From Gallionella sp. (GTDB lineage Bacteria > Pseudomonadota > Gammaproteobacteria > Burkholderiales > Gallionellaceae): DNA of 64,000 nucleotides. The stretch spans positions 1-64,000 of the forward strand of contig JAQTWT010000007.1 in assembly GCA_028689145.1 (NCBI GenBank). The letters are read 5' to 3'. Position numbers and translations under genes: made by a program. Position 1 is the first letter of the stretch, and each line of letters starts with the position of its first letter. This document shows positions 46,450-55,831 of this stretch, piece after piece. The notes beneath the pieces are model-generated. The model worked only from the letters and a program-made list of their open reading frames with translations, made no database searches and was not told the DNA's origin.

Positions 46450-47226
46450 CTATCCCTTGAAATAGAACTCCATCTTGACGCCGGCCAATTCGATCACATC
46501 ATGATCGTTCATCTGATGCGGCTTGTCGTTCAGCACCTGGCCGTTTACCGAGGGGAAACTGGTTCCCTCTACGTGGGTGATAAAGAATCCATGCGGGCGG
46601 CGTGTCAGTACCGCCACCTGTACACCCGGTTTACCCAGAGTCGTCAGATTCTTTACCAAATCCAGCTCTTTACCGGCATTCGGGCCGGTCAGGATTTGCA
46701 CTGCGGCCGCTTGCGCTGCTGCCGGCGCATTTGCCGGCGCGGCTGCCGGTGCGGTTGCCGGTGCGGTTGCCGGTGCGGTTGCCGGTGTGCTGTCAACCGG
46801 AGGAAGCGCGCCAAATTTGCCGGTTTTTTCAACGTTATTGGCTGTCGCAGAGACTTGAGCGTTGGCTTCAGCAGATTTTGCCGGCGCGCGCAGTATCATG
46901 GTTTTTTCAAAATCGTCGGGGTTGGCTTGACTGACCTGGTCGCTGATGTATTTCAGGTGGTATTTGCCGATGCCGATCACGTCATTGGCTTGCATGACAT
47001 GTTTTTTGATCATCACGCCGTTTACTTCCACGCCGTTGGTGCTGTCCAGATCCTCGAGGAATGAATCGTTCAGTATGGTAACAATCGCAGCATGCTCGCC
47101 GCTTACCGCCAGATTATCGATGACGATGTCGTTGTGCGTTTTGCGCCCGATAGTCATGCGCTCCTTGCTTATGGGGAATTCGTTGATTACTACCCCGTCC
47201 ATACTAAGTATCAGTTTTGCCGCCAT
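46450..47226 (-). CDS. FHA domain protein with alanine/proline-rich linker
   Basis: The 258-residue protein has an N-terminal forkhead-associated domain that binds phosphothreonine. MTIGRKTHNDIVIDNLAVSGEHAAI and LEDLDSTNGVEVNG carry the conserved GR, SxxHA and TNG residues. A degenerate second FHA-like domain (about 170-258, HVEG..PSVNG) follows. An Ala/Pro/Thr linker of 12-bp repeats lies between. ATG 47226 has AAAGGGG upstream. Adjacent PP2C and kinase genes make it the likely reader of kinase output. Confidence 0.9.
   Translation of the reverse strand: MAAKLILSMDGVVINEFPISKERMTIGRKTHNDIVIDNLAVSGEHAAIVTILNDSFLEDLDSTNGVEVNGVMIKKHVMQANDVIGIGKYHLKYISDQVSQANPDDFEKTMILRAPAKSAEANAQVSATANNVEKTGKFGALPPVDSTPATAPATAPATAPAAAPANAPAAAQAAAVQILTGPNAGKELDLVKNLTTLGKPGVQVAVLTRRPHGFFITHVEGTSFPSVNGQVLNDKPHQMNDHDVIELAGVKMEFYFKG
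46745..46786. repeat. 12-bp tandem repeat in the FHA linker
   Basis: GCCGGTGCGGTT is repeated three times plus a half unit, encoding repeated APAT/TAPA residues on the minus strand. Unit length is a multiple of three, so copy-number slippage changes linker length without frameshift. Confidence 0.85.
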
Positions 47227-47264
47227 AGTTGCGCCCCTTTGCACATGCTAAATTTCCAAGCCAA

Positions 47265-48092
47265 TCATTTGTTAAACCAGTTGACCAATTCTGCAAACCA
47301 GCCGCGCGGTGCGGCAAATCCGCCTTTTACTTTTACCAAAACTACCGAAACATTATCACGGCCACCGTTGTCGTTTGCCATCTGAATCAGTTGTTCCGCG
47401 GCCAGCGGCAAGTTCCCCTGCATTGCATACAGCGTGGTGCCGATGTCGTCGTCCTCGACCATATCGTTCAAACCGTCCGAACAGAGCAGGTAAATATCGC
47501 CTATCCGCACGTCATGCACATGGATTTCCGCGCTTATTTCCGCGTCGATTCCGACTGCGCGGGTGACCAGATTTTTGTTCTTGGAATGACGTGCATCCTC
47601 GATGCTGATCATCCCGCTGTCAATTTGTTCCTGCAGCAGCGAATGGTCGCGGGTAATACTTTCCAGCGTTTCGTCGCGCAACCGGTACATGCGCGAGTCG
47701 CCGACATGGCCGACCGCCACTCGGTTGTCGTAAAACAGTCCGGCCACAATGGTCGTACCCATTCCGGCATACTGCGGCTGGCTTTGCGATGCGTGGAAGA
47801 TCGAAGCATTGGCCTTCTGGATATTGTCGCGCAACAACAATACGCCCAATTCTTCACCGGATTGCTCATCGCGCTCAACGGGGCTGGCATTTTGCAAGCG
47901 GTGGGATATCTCCATGGCCGTGACCGAAACGGCGATGCCGCTCGCCACTTCGCCCGCATTGTAACCGCCCATGCCGTCCGCCAACACTACCAAACCGCAT
48001 GCTGCCTCGCATGCCACACTATCCTCGTTGTGCGAACGCACCATACCGGGGTTAGTTTGGCTGACTATTTCCAAAGCGTCTTGTACTTTCAT
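47265..48092 (-). CDS. PP2C-family serine/threonine protein phosphatase
   Basis: This 275-residue Stp1/PrpC-type phosphatase removes phosphates from Ser/Thr. All family motifs are visible: R19-x-x-NED (residues 19-24), the metal-binding D39-G40 in VLADGMGG, GHVGDSRMYRL, and LLCSDGLNDMV. The NGGRDNVSVVLV segment closes the core. A short hydrophilic C-terminus follows. It starts 3 nt after the kinase stop codon, so phosphatase and kinase are co-expressed antagonists. Confidence 0.95.
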   Translation of the reverse strand: MKVQDALEIVSQTNPGMVRSHNEDSVACEAACGLVVLADGMGGYNAGEVASGIAVSVTAMEISHRLQNASPVERDEQSGEELGVLLLRDNIQKANASIFHASQSQPQYAGMGTTIVAGLFYDNRVAVGHVGDSRMYRLRDETLESITRDHSLLQEQIDSGMISIEDARHSKNKNLVTRAVGIDAEISAEIHVHDVRIGDIYLLCSDGLNDMVEDDDIGTTLYAMQGNLPLAAEQLIQMANDNGGRDNVSVVLVKVKGGFAAPRGWFAELVNWFNK

Positions 48093-48095
48093 CGC

Positions 48096-50723
48096 TTACC
48101 CCTCCAGACTGGCGGCGCATTTGCGCAGCGCGTCGGCCATTGCGGCGCCATTTGCGTAACGGTCTTCATTCTGTTTGGCCAGCGACTTATTGATAATCGC
48201 CACCAGGCACGGCGGCAAATTCGGCCGGATGCTCAATATGTCGGTAGGCGCGTCATTGGCAATGCGGTACATCAGCTGGGCCATCGAGTCGCCCGCGAAC
48301 GGGAGCTTACCACAAGCCAGTTGGTACAAGCTCACGCCCAGCGAGAACAAATCCGAGCCGCCGCCGATCTTTTTGCCGGCCAGTTGCTCGGGCGACATAT
48401 ACGATGGTGTGCCCAATACCATGCCGGTTTTGGTCTTGCTCGAATCGGTGATGCGCGCGATGCCGAAATCCGTCACCTTGGGCGTGTCCGTGTCGGGGTC
48501 GTACATGATGTTGGCGGGCTTGATGTCGCGGTGCACCACGTTTTGTTTGTGCGCATAATCCAGCGCGTCGGCCACGCGCGCGACGATGCTCATCACCTTT
48601 GGCAGCGGCAGCAGATTATCCGGCTTGGTATAGGGGATCAAATCCTTGCCTTTGAGGAACTCCATCGCGATGAAGGCCAGATCATGTTCTTCGCCCGCAT
48701 CGTAGATCGACACGATGTTCGGATGATTCAGGCGGCCCGCCGTTTCGGCTTCGCGGAAGAAGCGTTCTTTGACTTCCTGCAATTCGTCGGCTTCGAACTC
48801 CTGCGACAACGCCATGGTTTTGATCGCCACCACCCGGCCGATTTTGGGGTCTTTGCCGTAATACACCACGCCCATCGCGCCCTTGCCGAGTTCTTTTTCG
48901 ATCTCGTAGCGTCCCAGCATCGGTTTGGAAACGCCTTCCCTGCCCAGCACCATGGTGCTGGCATTGCTCTTGCCGGAGGAGCCGCCGAGTATCACCGTTT
49001 CCGACATCGCTTTGGACTGTACCAGGCGTGCTTCGAGGTCGCGGAACTTGGGGTTGTATTCGGCCATGTATTTGAAGACCGACTCGGCTTTGTTGAACTG
49101 GCGCTTGCGTTCGAAATCCAGCCCGAGGTTATACAAAACTTCCATCAGGCTGTCGTCGACCGGAACCTTGCGGAATTTGTCGAAAGCGATATCCAGTTGT
49201 CCCTGCCCCTGGAAAGCCAGGCCGAGCATACGGTTGCTCTCGGCCGATTCGGCATCGGACTTTTGCTTGCCCTTTTCTGTCATCAGGAAACGCTTGGTGG
49301 TCAGCAATAAATGCCCGGCCAGTAACAGCGCGGCGGGCAGCATCAGCTGCAGCCACATGGCTTGCGTCGTCATCAGCACAAAATGTGTCGCCAGCAGCGC
49401 CGCGAGCAATGTGACGGTAACCACTGCGCCAATCGCCGCACTCAGGCGCGGCAGCAGCAGGATCAGATACAGCGAGACCAGTATGAATACGCCGGTTTGT
49501 GCCATCGCCGCCCAAGCCGGGGTAACGAAAAAATCGCCCTTGAGGATGCTGGATACCGAATGCGCCAGAATGGACACCGGAGCCATGCCGGCAGAGATCG
49601 GTGTCACTTGCAGCGAGCCGACACCCGCTGCCGATCCGCCGATCAGCACGATCTTGTCGCGATATTTTTCCGCCGGGATTTTGCCGGTAAATACATCGTA
49701 GAAAGAATCCACCGGGAAAGCGGGGTGTCCGCCGCTATCCTTGTAGAAATAGGTGTGCATTTGCACGGCTTGATCGGTATCGATTTTCTGGTTGCCCAGT
49801 TGCACGCTTTCGCCCAGATTGACGTGGATGTCCTTGGGTTCCAGATTAAGGCTCTTGGCCGCCAGCATCAGCGACAGCGACGGATAATATTGATTGTAGT
49901 AGCCCACCACCAGCGGCTCGGTACGCACCGCGCCGTCCACATCCGGAAAACTGTTGAGATGCCCGATCGCCAGCGCTTGGTTGCCCAGCGAAGGGATGGG
50001 CGACAATGCCCCGCGCGCAGGCAGCGGCAGCGCGCCCGAGCCGCTGGCATCTGTTACGTTGGTGAGATTATTGCGCAGTACATAATCCGGTAACGGCTGA
50101 TCCGGTTTGCCCTGCGGCTCGCCCAGATTGAAGAACATCGCCAGCAACACATCGTTGGCCTTGTCCATGCTGTCGCTGAGTTTTTTGTCGTTGTCGAGAT
50201 TCTTTGCCGCTTCCTGCAGCAGTATATCGAGCTGGGATAATTCAGCCGGGGTGTCGGGAGCAACCATGCTGGCCGGATTTATCGCGCTTACGGCACTCGC
50301 CGGAACCAGTGTGGCATCCAGACTTTCCGGGATGGTGTTTTCCGGTACGGCAACTTCCAGCAGGGAAGATTTACCGAGCAAATCGGCGATCTTGTAGATG
50401 TAGCCCAGCCCGGCATCGACCTGCGGCTCGAAAAAGAAAGCGGTATGCCCGATCACCTTGGCGTGACCGGTGGTCAGAATATCCACCATTTTTGCGTGTA
50501 TTTCACGCGGCCACGGCCAGCGTCCAAGATTGGCGATACTCTGGTCGTCGATTGCGATCACCGCAATTTTGTCGCTCGGTGTGCGCGATGAAGCCAGTAC
50601 GCCAAGGTCATAAGCCTTGCGCTCCAGACTTTGCATCAGGCCGCTATTTGCGCCGGCCAAAAACACCAATGCGACCAGCAAACCGACGAACCAGTCTTTT
50701 TTCCAGAACGACTGATTATTCAT
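48096..50723 (-). CDS. CHASE2-domain serine/threonine protein kinase
   Basis: The 875-residue receptor-type kinase has an N-terminal helix, an extracytoplasmic CHASE2 domain (about 40-390) and three membrane helices (about 395-480). A TPR-like segment (about 510-590) precedes a C-terminal Hanks-type kinase domain (603-865). GKGAMGVVY, AIKTM, HRDIKPANIM (about 731), DFGIA and APE-type SPEQ motifs are intact. This is the reverse of the common PknB order (kinase inside, sensor outside at the C-terminus). It heads the minus-strand signalling run and shares its sensor type with the cyclase downstream. Confidence 0.95.
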   Translation of the reverse strand: MNNQSFWKKDWFVGLLVALVFLAGANSGLMQSLERKAYDLGVLASSRTPSDKIAVIAIDDQSIANLGRWPWPREIHAKMVDILTTGHAKVIGHTAFFFEPQVDAGLGYIYKIADLLGKSSLLEVAVPENTIPESLDATLVPASAVSAINPASMVAPDTPAELSQLDILLQEAAKNLDNDKKLSDSMDKANDVLLAMFFNLGEPQGKPDQPLPDYVLRNNLTNVTDASGSGALPLPARGALSPIPSLGNQALAIGHLNSFPDVDGAVRTEPLVVGYYNQYYPSLSLMLAAKSLNLEPKDIHVNLGESVQLGNQKIDTDQAVQMHTYFYKDSGGHPAFPVDSFYDVFTGKIPAEKYRDKIVLIGGSAAGVGSLQVTPISAGMAPVSILAHSVSSILKGDFFVTPAWAAMAQTGVFILVSLYLILLLPRLSAAIGAVVTVTLLAALLATHFVLMTTQAMWLQLMLPAALLLAGHLLLTTKRFLMTEKGKQKSDAESAESNRMLGLAFQGQGQLDIAFDKFRKVPVDDSLMEVLYNLGLDFERKRQFNKAESVFKYMAEYNPKFRDLEARLVQSKAMSETVILGGSSGKSNASTMVLGREGVSKPMLGRYEIEKELGKGAMGVVYYGKDPKIGRVVAIKTMALSQEFEADELQEVKERFFREAETAGRLNHPNIVSIYDAGEEHDLAFIAMEFLKGKDLIPYTKPDNLLPLPKVMSIVARVADALDYAHKQNVVHRDIKPANIMYDPDTDTPKVTDFGIARITDSSKTKTGMVLGTPSYMSPEQLAGKKIGGGSDLFSLGVSLYQLACGKLPFAGDSMAQLMYRIANDAPTDILSIRPNLPPCLVAIINKSLAKQNEDRYANGAAMADALRKCAASLEG

Positions 50724-50959
50724 TGACTCTCCCTGAGACCTGTTGTCGAACCAGTTGCGCCGCGGATATTAAAGTATTTCGCAATAATGCACCACTCAAG
50801 CCTTTTGATTTATTACGGGTAATCAGGATCGGTTCATCGGACCGGGGCGGGGAAAATTGCCGGGTTTATTACGATAAATTTTGGTCGAATCTGCCTGCTT
50901 TGCAAGGATCGGTATTACTAAAATTTTCAAGGCCGGATCTGGCACGGATGGAACCCCGG

Positions 50960-52342
50960 TTATTTGGCGAGGCCGGCGCGCGCGCGCGCAATCGCGGCGG
51001 CAACTTGATTGGGTGCGGTCCCGCCGGTGTGGTTGCGGCTGGCAAGCGATCCTTCCAGCGACAGCACCTGATACACATCATCCCCGATCAGCGGTGAGAA
51101 TTGCTGCAGTTCGGCCAGCGCGATGTCGCTCAGGTCGCAGCCACGCTGCTCGGCAAAACGTACCGCGAGCGCCACGGCTTCATGCGCATCGCGGAACGGC
51201 ACGCCCTTTTTCACCAGATAATCGGCCAGATCGGTGGCGGTGGCATAACCCTGCAACGCCGCGTTGCGCATGGCTGCCGGTTTGACCCTGATGCCGCCGA
51301 TCATGTCGGCATAGATGCGCAGGGTTTGCGTCAGGGTTTCCACCGTGTCGAACAGCGGCTCCTTGTCTTCCTGGTTATCCTTGTTGTAGGCCAGCGGCTG
51401 GCCTTTCATCAGCGTGAGCAGCGCGACCAGATGGCCGTTGACCCGTCCGGTTTTGCCGCGCACCAGTTCCGGCACGTCGGGATTTTTCTTCTGCGGCATG
51501 ATGCTCGAGCCGGTGCAGAAGCGGTCGGCGATGTCGATGAAACCGAAGCGCGGGCTCATCCACAGGATCAGTTCCTCGGAAAAGCGCGACAGATGCGTCA
51601 TGATCAGCGCGGCGCAGGCGGTGAATTCGATGGCGAAGTCGCGATCCGAAACCGCATCCAGCGAGTTCTCGCACACGCCGTCGAAATCCAGCAATTGGGC
51701 GACATATTCGCGCTTGATCGGATAGCTGGTTCCGGCCAGCGCCGCCGCGCCCAGCGGCAAACGGTTGACGCGCTTGCGGCAATCCCGCAGGCGTTCCGCA
51801 TCGCGCTTGAGCATCTCGAAATACGCCATCAGGTGATGCGCGAAACTGATCGGTTGCGCGACCTGCAAATGGGTGAAACCGGGCATGATGGTGTGGGTAT
51901 GCTGCTCGGCAAGGTCGAGCAGCGCGCCTTGCAGGGCTTTGACCAGTCCGCCTAGCTCGTCGATCGCGTGGCGCAGATATAGCCGCACATCGGTCGCGAC
52001 CTGATCGTTGCGCGAACGCCCGGTGTGCAGGCGTTTTCCGGCATCGCCGACCAGTGTGGTGAGGCGCTTCTCGATATTGAGGTGCACGTCTTCAAGGTCG
52101 AGCGACCAGACGAATTCGCCGCAGAGAATTTCCTGTTCGATTTGCCCGAGACCGCGCTGAATATCTTTTAAATCCTGCAATCCGATGATGTCGCAAGCCG
52201 CCAGCATCTGCGCGTGGGCCAGCGAACCCTGAATATCGAACATCGCCAGCTTGTGATCGAAGCCCACCGATGCGGTGTAGCGTTTCACCAGTTCCGCGAC
52301 CGGTTCGTTAAAACGCCCCGACCATGTATCTTTATCTTGCAT
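50960..52342 (-). CDS. argH: argininosuccinate lyase
   Basis: This enzyme catalyses the last step of arginine synthesis, argininosuccinate to arginine and fumarate. The 460-residue product is of normal length, with the WSGRFNEP start, [28 protein letters not shown] and the fumarase/ASL signature [15 protein letters not shown] (about 280). ATG 52342 has GAGGG 6-10 nt upstream; the frame extends to 52408 into repeat sequence without support. It is a single-gene unit. Confidence 0.97.
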   Translation of the reverse strand: MQDKDTWSGRFNEPVAELVKRYTASVGFDHKLAMFDIQGSLAHAQMLAACDIIGLQDLKDIQRGLGQIEQEILCGEFVWSLDLEDVHLNIEKRLTTLVGDAGKRLHTGRSRNDQVATDVRLYLRHAIDELGGLVKALQGALLDLAEQHTHTIMPGFTHLQVAQPISFAHHLMAYFEMLKRDAERLRDCRKRVNRLPLGAAALAGTSYPIKREYVAQLLDFDGVCENSLDAVSDRDFAIEFTACAALIMTHLSRFSEELILWMSPRFGFIDIADRFCTGSSIMPQKKNPDVPELVRGKTGRVNGHLVALLTLMKGQPLAYNKDNQEDKEPLFDTVETLTQTLRIYADMIGGIRVKPAAMRNAALQGYATATDLADYLVKKGVPFRDAHEAVALAVRFAEQRGCDLSDIALAELQQFSPLIGDDVYQVLSLEGSLASRNHTGGTAPNQVAAAIARARAGLAK

Positions 52343-52381
52343 TGCTGCCCTCACTTGTACCAGAATGAAGCATGAAAAACC

Positions 52382-52523
52382 GGGAACCTCTAAAAATCCA
52401 GATTTCATCCCAACAGATGCGTTGCGGAAAAAATTTCTTGCTTACATATAATGCATATGCGGCGCTGCGGAATTTTTCACCGCGCCTTGCATTTGGGCGA
52501 ACTCTGAATTTTTAGAGGCTCCC
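52382..52523. repeat. 142-bp MITE-like element with 21-bp terminal inverted repeats
   Basis: Left end GGGAACCTCTAAAAATCCAG (52382 onward) and right end TCTGAATTTTTAGAGGCTCC (from 52503) are inverted copies with 19 of 21 matches. The interior has TGCGTTGCGGAAAAAATTTC and GGCGCTGCGGAATTTTTCAC, which resemble each other loosely. It contains no ORF and fills the spacer between argH and the divergent histidine kinase gene, so it probably carries or displaces their promoters. Confidence 0.7.
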
Positions 52524-52539
52524 TTGAAACTTTCACGCC

Positions 52540-53586
52540 ATGAATAACCCGCGCAGTATAAAACAAAACGCATGGGCAGATGCGTTGCCCAACTTTAGCA
52601 ATCTCGGCGTTACCTTGCGCATCCTGCTGGTATGTACTGGGCTGGCATTGTTGCAGGCATTGTTGCAGGCGGGCAGCTGGAATGAAGTGCCGCTGTACAT
52701 GATGCAGATTGCCTCGCTGCTTACGCCGGTATTGCTGTCCTCCTTGCTGTTGCTGTGGGTGTTGCAGCCGTGGTTGAACCGGCTTGCCTACTGGCACGGC
52801 GTACTGGCGGTGAATGTGCTGGTGGTGGCGTTAACGTTACTCGCGTATTACCTTGTCGGGGAACTTTATCACCCGTCTGGTCGCCATGACGTGTGGCTGG
52901 ATACGCTGCGCTATGCGTTGCTTGCCGTGTTGGTGTGCTGCACCCTGCTGATGTATTTTCGCTGGCGCAGCCGGATACTGTCGCATGCTTTGCACGATGC
53001 GCGTTTGCAGGTGCTGCGCGCCCGCATCCGCCCGCATTTTCTGTTCAACACCATCAACGCCGTGCTGGGTATCGTGCGCGCGCAACCGAAACAGGCCGAA
53101 GCCGCGCTGGAAGATATGGCGGATTTGTTCCGCATGGCGATGACGGATGTGCAGGATCTGGTGCCGTTGCGCCAAGAGATCCGGTTGGGCAAGCAATACG
53201 TCGCGCTGGAACAATTGCGCATGGGCGAACGGCTGCAGGTTGATTGGCAGATGCAGAATGTGCCGGATGACGCGCTGATTCCGCCGCTGCTGCTGCAGCC
53301 GTTGCTGGAAAACGCCGTGTACCACGGCATCGAATCCCTGTCGCAAGGCGGCAGTATTACGGTCGCGGTGAGTTATAGCGGCAATACCGTGCGGATCAAG
53401 GTGGATAATCCCCGCGCGCCGGACAGCGCGGCAGCGCATACCGGCGGCCACAAAATGGCGCTGCAGAATATCCGCGAACGGTTGGCGCTGCTGTTCGATG
53501 CCGAGGCGCGTTACCAGGTTGCCAGCGGCAAAGATCACTATCGCGTGGAAATAAAACTGCCCTATGTGAAGGAGAAAAAGACATGA
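52540..53586 (+). CDS. algZ: LytS/AlgZ-type sensor histidine kinase
   Basis: The 348-residue product has four hydrophobic helices (about 25-150), then the HisKA_7TM/LytS-type phospho-acceptor region ARIRPHFLFNTINAVLGIVRAQP (His near 166). An atypical HATPase follows (LLLQPLLENAVYHGIESLSQGG). This is the AlgZ/FimS subfamily. ATG 52540 lies shortly after the MITE-like element. Its stop overlaps the response-regulator start as ATGA, so they form a two-component pair. Confidence 0.9.
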   Translation: MNNPRSIKQNAWADALPNFSNLGVTLRILLVCTGLALLQALLQAGSWNEVPLYMMQIASLLTPVLLSSLLLLWVLQPWLNRLAYWHGVLAVNVLVVALTLLAYYLVGELYHPSGRHDVWLDTLRYALLAVLVCCTLLMYFRWRSRILSHALHDARLQVLRARIRPHFLFNTINAVLGIVRAQPKQAEAALEDMADLFRMAMTDVQDLVPLRQEIRLGKQYVALEQLRMGERLQVDWQMQNVPDDALIPPLLLQPLLENAVYHGIESLSQGGSITVAVSYSGNTVRIKVDNPRAPDSAAAHTGGHKMALQNIRERLALLFDAEARYQVASGKDHYRVEIKLPYVKEKKT

Positions 53587-54371
53587 GCGTTATCGAACTG
53601 GCTTTGCGCATCTTCATCGTGGACGACGAGCCGCCCGCGCGCAACCGTCTGCGCGACTTGCTGGGCGATTGCGGCGACCAGTTGGCGCTGGAAGTGGTGG
53701 GCGAGGCGGGTAATGGCGAGGAAGCGCTGAACAAGCTGCTGGAAACGCCCGCCGATGTGGTGCTGCTGGATATCCGCATGCCGCAGATGGACGGCATCGA
53801 ACTTGCGCAGCATCTTAACCGGCTACCCAAGCCCGCGCTGCATGCGGCGAATTGGCCGCCGGTGATCATCTTCACCACCGCTTACGACAGTTACGCGATC
53901 AAGGCGTTCGAGTTGCACGCGGTCGATTACCTGCTCAAGCCGATCCGGCTGGGGCGGTTGTTTGAAGCGCTCACCCGCGCGCGCAATGCCGTACCGGTAC
54001 AAACCACAGTGCTGCGCGAACTGCTGCCCGAGCCGCGCAAATTTCTCTCCATCCACGAGCGCGGCAAGATACATCTGGTGCCGGTCGAACAGGTGCTTTT
54101 CCTGCGCGCCGAGTTGAAATACATCACCGTGCGCACCGCCGAACGCGAATACCTGCTCGAAGAATCGCTCAATGCTCTGGAAAAGGAATTTGCAACGCGC
54201 TTCGTGCGTATTCACCGCAACTGTCTGGTCGCCAAAGAATCCATCGAGGGTTTTGAGAAAGGCGGCGGCGAAGAAGGCGAGGGCAGCGGCTGGATGGTCA
54301 AACTCAAAGGTCTGGACGAACTGATCGCGATCAGCCGCCGCCAGCAGCACATCGTCAAAGAGTTCGGCTAA
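53583..54371 (+). CDS. algR: LytTR-family response regulator, AlgR-like
   Basis: The 262-residue product has an N-terminal receiver domain (IFIVDDEPPARNRL, phospho-acceptor Asp in VVLLDIRMPQMDG about residue 62, Lys in VDYLLKPI). A C-terminal LytTR DNA-binding domain (IHLVPVEQVLFLRAELKYITVRTAEREYLLEESL...FVRIHRNCLV) follows. It overlaps the kinase gene by 4 nt. AlgR-type regulators control surface and motility genes; the targets here are unknown. Confidence 0.93.
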   Translation: MSVIELALRIFIVDDEPPARNRLRDLLGDCGDQLALEVVGEAGNGEEALNKLLETPADVVLLDIRMPQMDGIELAQHLNRLPKPALHAANWPPVIIFTTAYDSYAIKAFELHAVDYLLKPIRLGRLFEALTRARNAVPVQTTVLRELLPEPRKFLSIHERGKIHLVPVEQVLFLRAELKYITVRTAEREYLLEESLNALEKEFATRFVRIHRNCLVAKESIEGFEKGGGEEGEGSGWMVKLKGLDELIAISRRQQHIVKEFG

Positions 54372-54382
54372 ACATTGATGCG

Positions 54383-54438
54383 GTAGAGTGCGCTGTGCGC
54401 ACGATTTGGTCGAAGGTCGCGCGCACAGCGCACGCTAC
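54383..54438. repeat. GTAG/CTAC palindrome
   Basis: GTAGAGTGCGCTGTGCGC, a short loop, then GCGCGCACAGCGCACGCTAC. It is a third arm variant of the GTAG-to-CTAC inverted units, placed after algR. Confidence 0.8.
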
Positions 54439-54461
54439 GGTTTTCCAGCGATGCAGTTATA

Positions 54462-54533
54462 GGGGCGCGATTCATCGCGCCCTTCGCTTGATACATGAAT
54501 AAATCAGGGCGCGATGAATCTCGCCCCTACAAA
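54462..54533. repeat. inverted pair of GGGGCGCGATTCATCGCGCC REP units
   Basis: A unit TAGGGGCGCGATTCATCGCG is followed after about 25 bases by its inverted copy ending CGCCCCTAC. This BIME-like doublet is the spacer counterpart of the single unit inside lpxK (26238-26261). It directly precedes the 3' end of the DUF1841 gene. Confidence 0.85.
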
Positions 54534-54535
54534 AT

Positions 54536-54958
54536 TCATTGCTTTTCCAGACAGGCCAAATAAATAGCCGCATCCGGCTGGGTGCGGTTGTGCTGCGCCT
54601 GCCAGATCATCTCGCCGAGGCATTCCATCATACGGTGTTGCGCGTCGTGTTCCGATTGGTAATGCTGCGTCAGGCGCGTGAAATGCGCGCGTATCCCGGC
54701 CGGCTGGTTGATGGAAATCTGTTCCTCGATGGTGAGGTGCATCATCAGATGCAGGAACGGATTGGTATCGCCCTGCGCAGGCGCGTAGTCCTTGTCCTGA
54801 TAGCGCTCCGGGTCGGCCAGCAGGTCGTGGTATTCCGGATGCTTTTCGATAAGCTGCGCCATCAGGTCTTCCAGCGGTGTGAGCAGCGCACCTTCGCGGC
54901 GCTTGCGCCATGATTCGAACAGGAATTGGCGGGCTTCGTCTCGTGTGGGATTGAACAT
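54536..54958 (-). CDS. DUF1841 family protein
   Basis: The 140-residue cytosolic protein matches DUF1841 with FNPTRDEARQFLFESWRKRR at the start. NPFLHLMMHLTIEEQISINQPAGIRAHF is the conserved centre. Function is unknown. ATG 54958 gives the family N-terminus; an upstream frame extension is unsupported. The gene commonly neighbours nth in betaproteobacteria, as it does here. Confidence 0.9.
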   Translation of the reverse strand: MFNPTRDEARQFLFESWRKRREGALLTPLEDLMAQLIEKHPEYHDLLADPERYQDKDYAPAQGDTNPFLHLMMHLTIEEQISINQPAGIRAHFTRLTQHYQSEHDAQHRMMECLGEMIWQAQHNRTQPDAAIYLACLEKQ

Positions 54959-55064
54959 CAGGCTGCACCTAAAAATTCGTCGTTCCGGCACAGGCCGGAA
55001 TCCAGTTGATAAAAATCTCCCGCAACGCGGGAGCAAAATCTAATGGCATATTGGATAAATCACG

Positions 55065-55697
55065 TCAGAGGGTTTTCTCTTTGCATTCGCACAAATCCGC
55101 GATCAAACACTGCGCGCATTTTGGTTTGCGCGCCTGACAAGTATAACGCCCGTGCAAAATCAGCCAGTGGTGCGCGTCGTGTTTGAATTCGTCCGGCACG
55201 AACTTGAGCAACTTCTTTTCCACCTCCAGCACATCCTTGCCGGGCGCGATGCCGGTGCGGTTCGATACGCGGAAGATGTGCGTGTCCACCGCGATGGTCG
55301 GCTGGCCGAACGCGGTGTTGAGCACCACGTTGGCGGTCTTGCGCCCCACGCCGGGCAGGGCTTCCAGCTCCTCGCGTGTTTGCGGCACTGTTCCGTCGTG
55401 TTTTTCCAGCAGCAACTGGCACATCCTGATGATGTGCTTCGACTTGGTCTGGTACAGCCCGATGCGCTGCACATACTCGCGCAGTTTCTCTTCGCCGAGG
55501 TCGAGCAGGGCCTGCGGGGTGTTCGCCAGCGGAAACAGAATGCGCGTCGCGGAATTCACGCTAACATCGGTGGCCTGCGCCGACAGGATCACCGCGACCA
55601 GTAACTCGAACGGCGTGGCATATTCCAGCTCTGTTTTCGGGTGCGGGTTGGCGGCACGGAAGCGCGTGAAAATTTCTTGGCGTTTGGCGGGGTTCAT
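55065..55697 (-). CDS. nth: endonuclease III
   Basis: This DNA glycosylase/AP lyase removes oxidised pyrimidines. The 210-residue product has the helix-hairpin-helix LPGVGRKTANVVLNTAFG with catalytic Lys (about 120). The catalytic Asp lies in VDTHIFRVSNR (about 138). The C-terminal 4Fe-4S Cys set is CQARKPKCAQCLIADLC. Length is normal. It lies downstream of rnfB on the same strand, as nth does in E. coli, with a HicB-like gene between them. Confidence 0.97.
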   Translation of the reverse strand: MNPAKRQEIFTRFRAANPHPKTELEYATPFELLVAVILSAQATDVSVNSATRILFPLANTPQALLDLGEEKLREYVQRIGLYQTKSKHIIRMCQLLLEKHDGTVPQTREELEALPGVGRKTANVVLNTAFGQPTIAVDTHIFRVSNRTGIAPGKDVLEVEKKLLKFVPDEFKHDAHHWLILHGRYTCQARKPKCAQCLIADLCECKEKTL

Positions 55698-55744
55698 GGA
55701 ATGGTTACCTGCGGGATTATTTGGTAGGCGCGGACGTTATTTTC

Positions 55745-55831
55745 GTAGGTTGGGTTAGCAGCTTTGTTGCGTAACCCAACAGCTTTTAAAATGACGTTGG
55801 GTTACGCGGTGGAACTGCTAACCCAACCTAC
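55745..55831. repeat. 87-bp GTAG/CTAC palindrome overlapping the 3' end of the HicB-like gene
   Basis: GTAGGTTGGGTTAGCAG at the left and CTGCTAACCCAACCTAC at the right are exact complements, with an inner GTAACCCAAC/GTTGGGTTAC pair. The last 30 bases (55802-55831) encode the C-terminus and stop codon of the HicB-like gene on the minus strand. Confidence 0.9.

Noticed and set aside
47229-49310. 693-codon plus-strand frame opposite the PP2C and kinase genes
   Set aside because: Both minus-strand genes show intact catalytic motifs. The opposite frame is low-complexity and has no start signal.
50724-50959. Possible small gene between the kinase and argH
   Set aside because: No frame with a ribosome site and plausible composition was found; the spacer is treated as non-coding.
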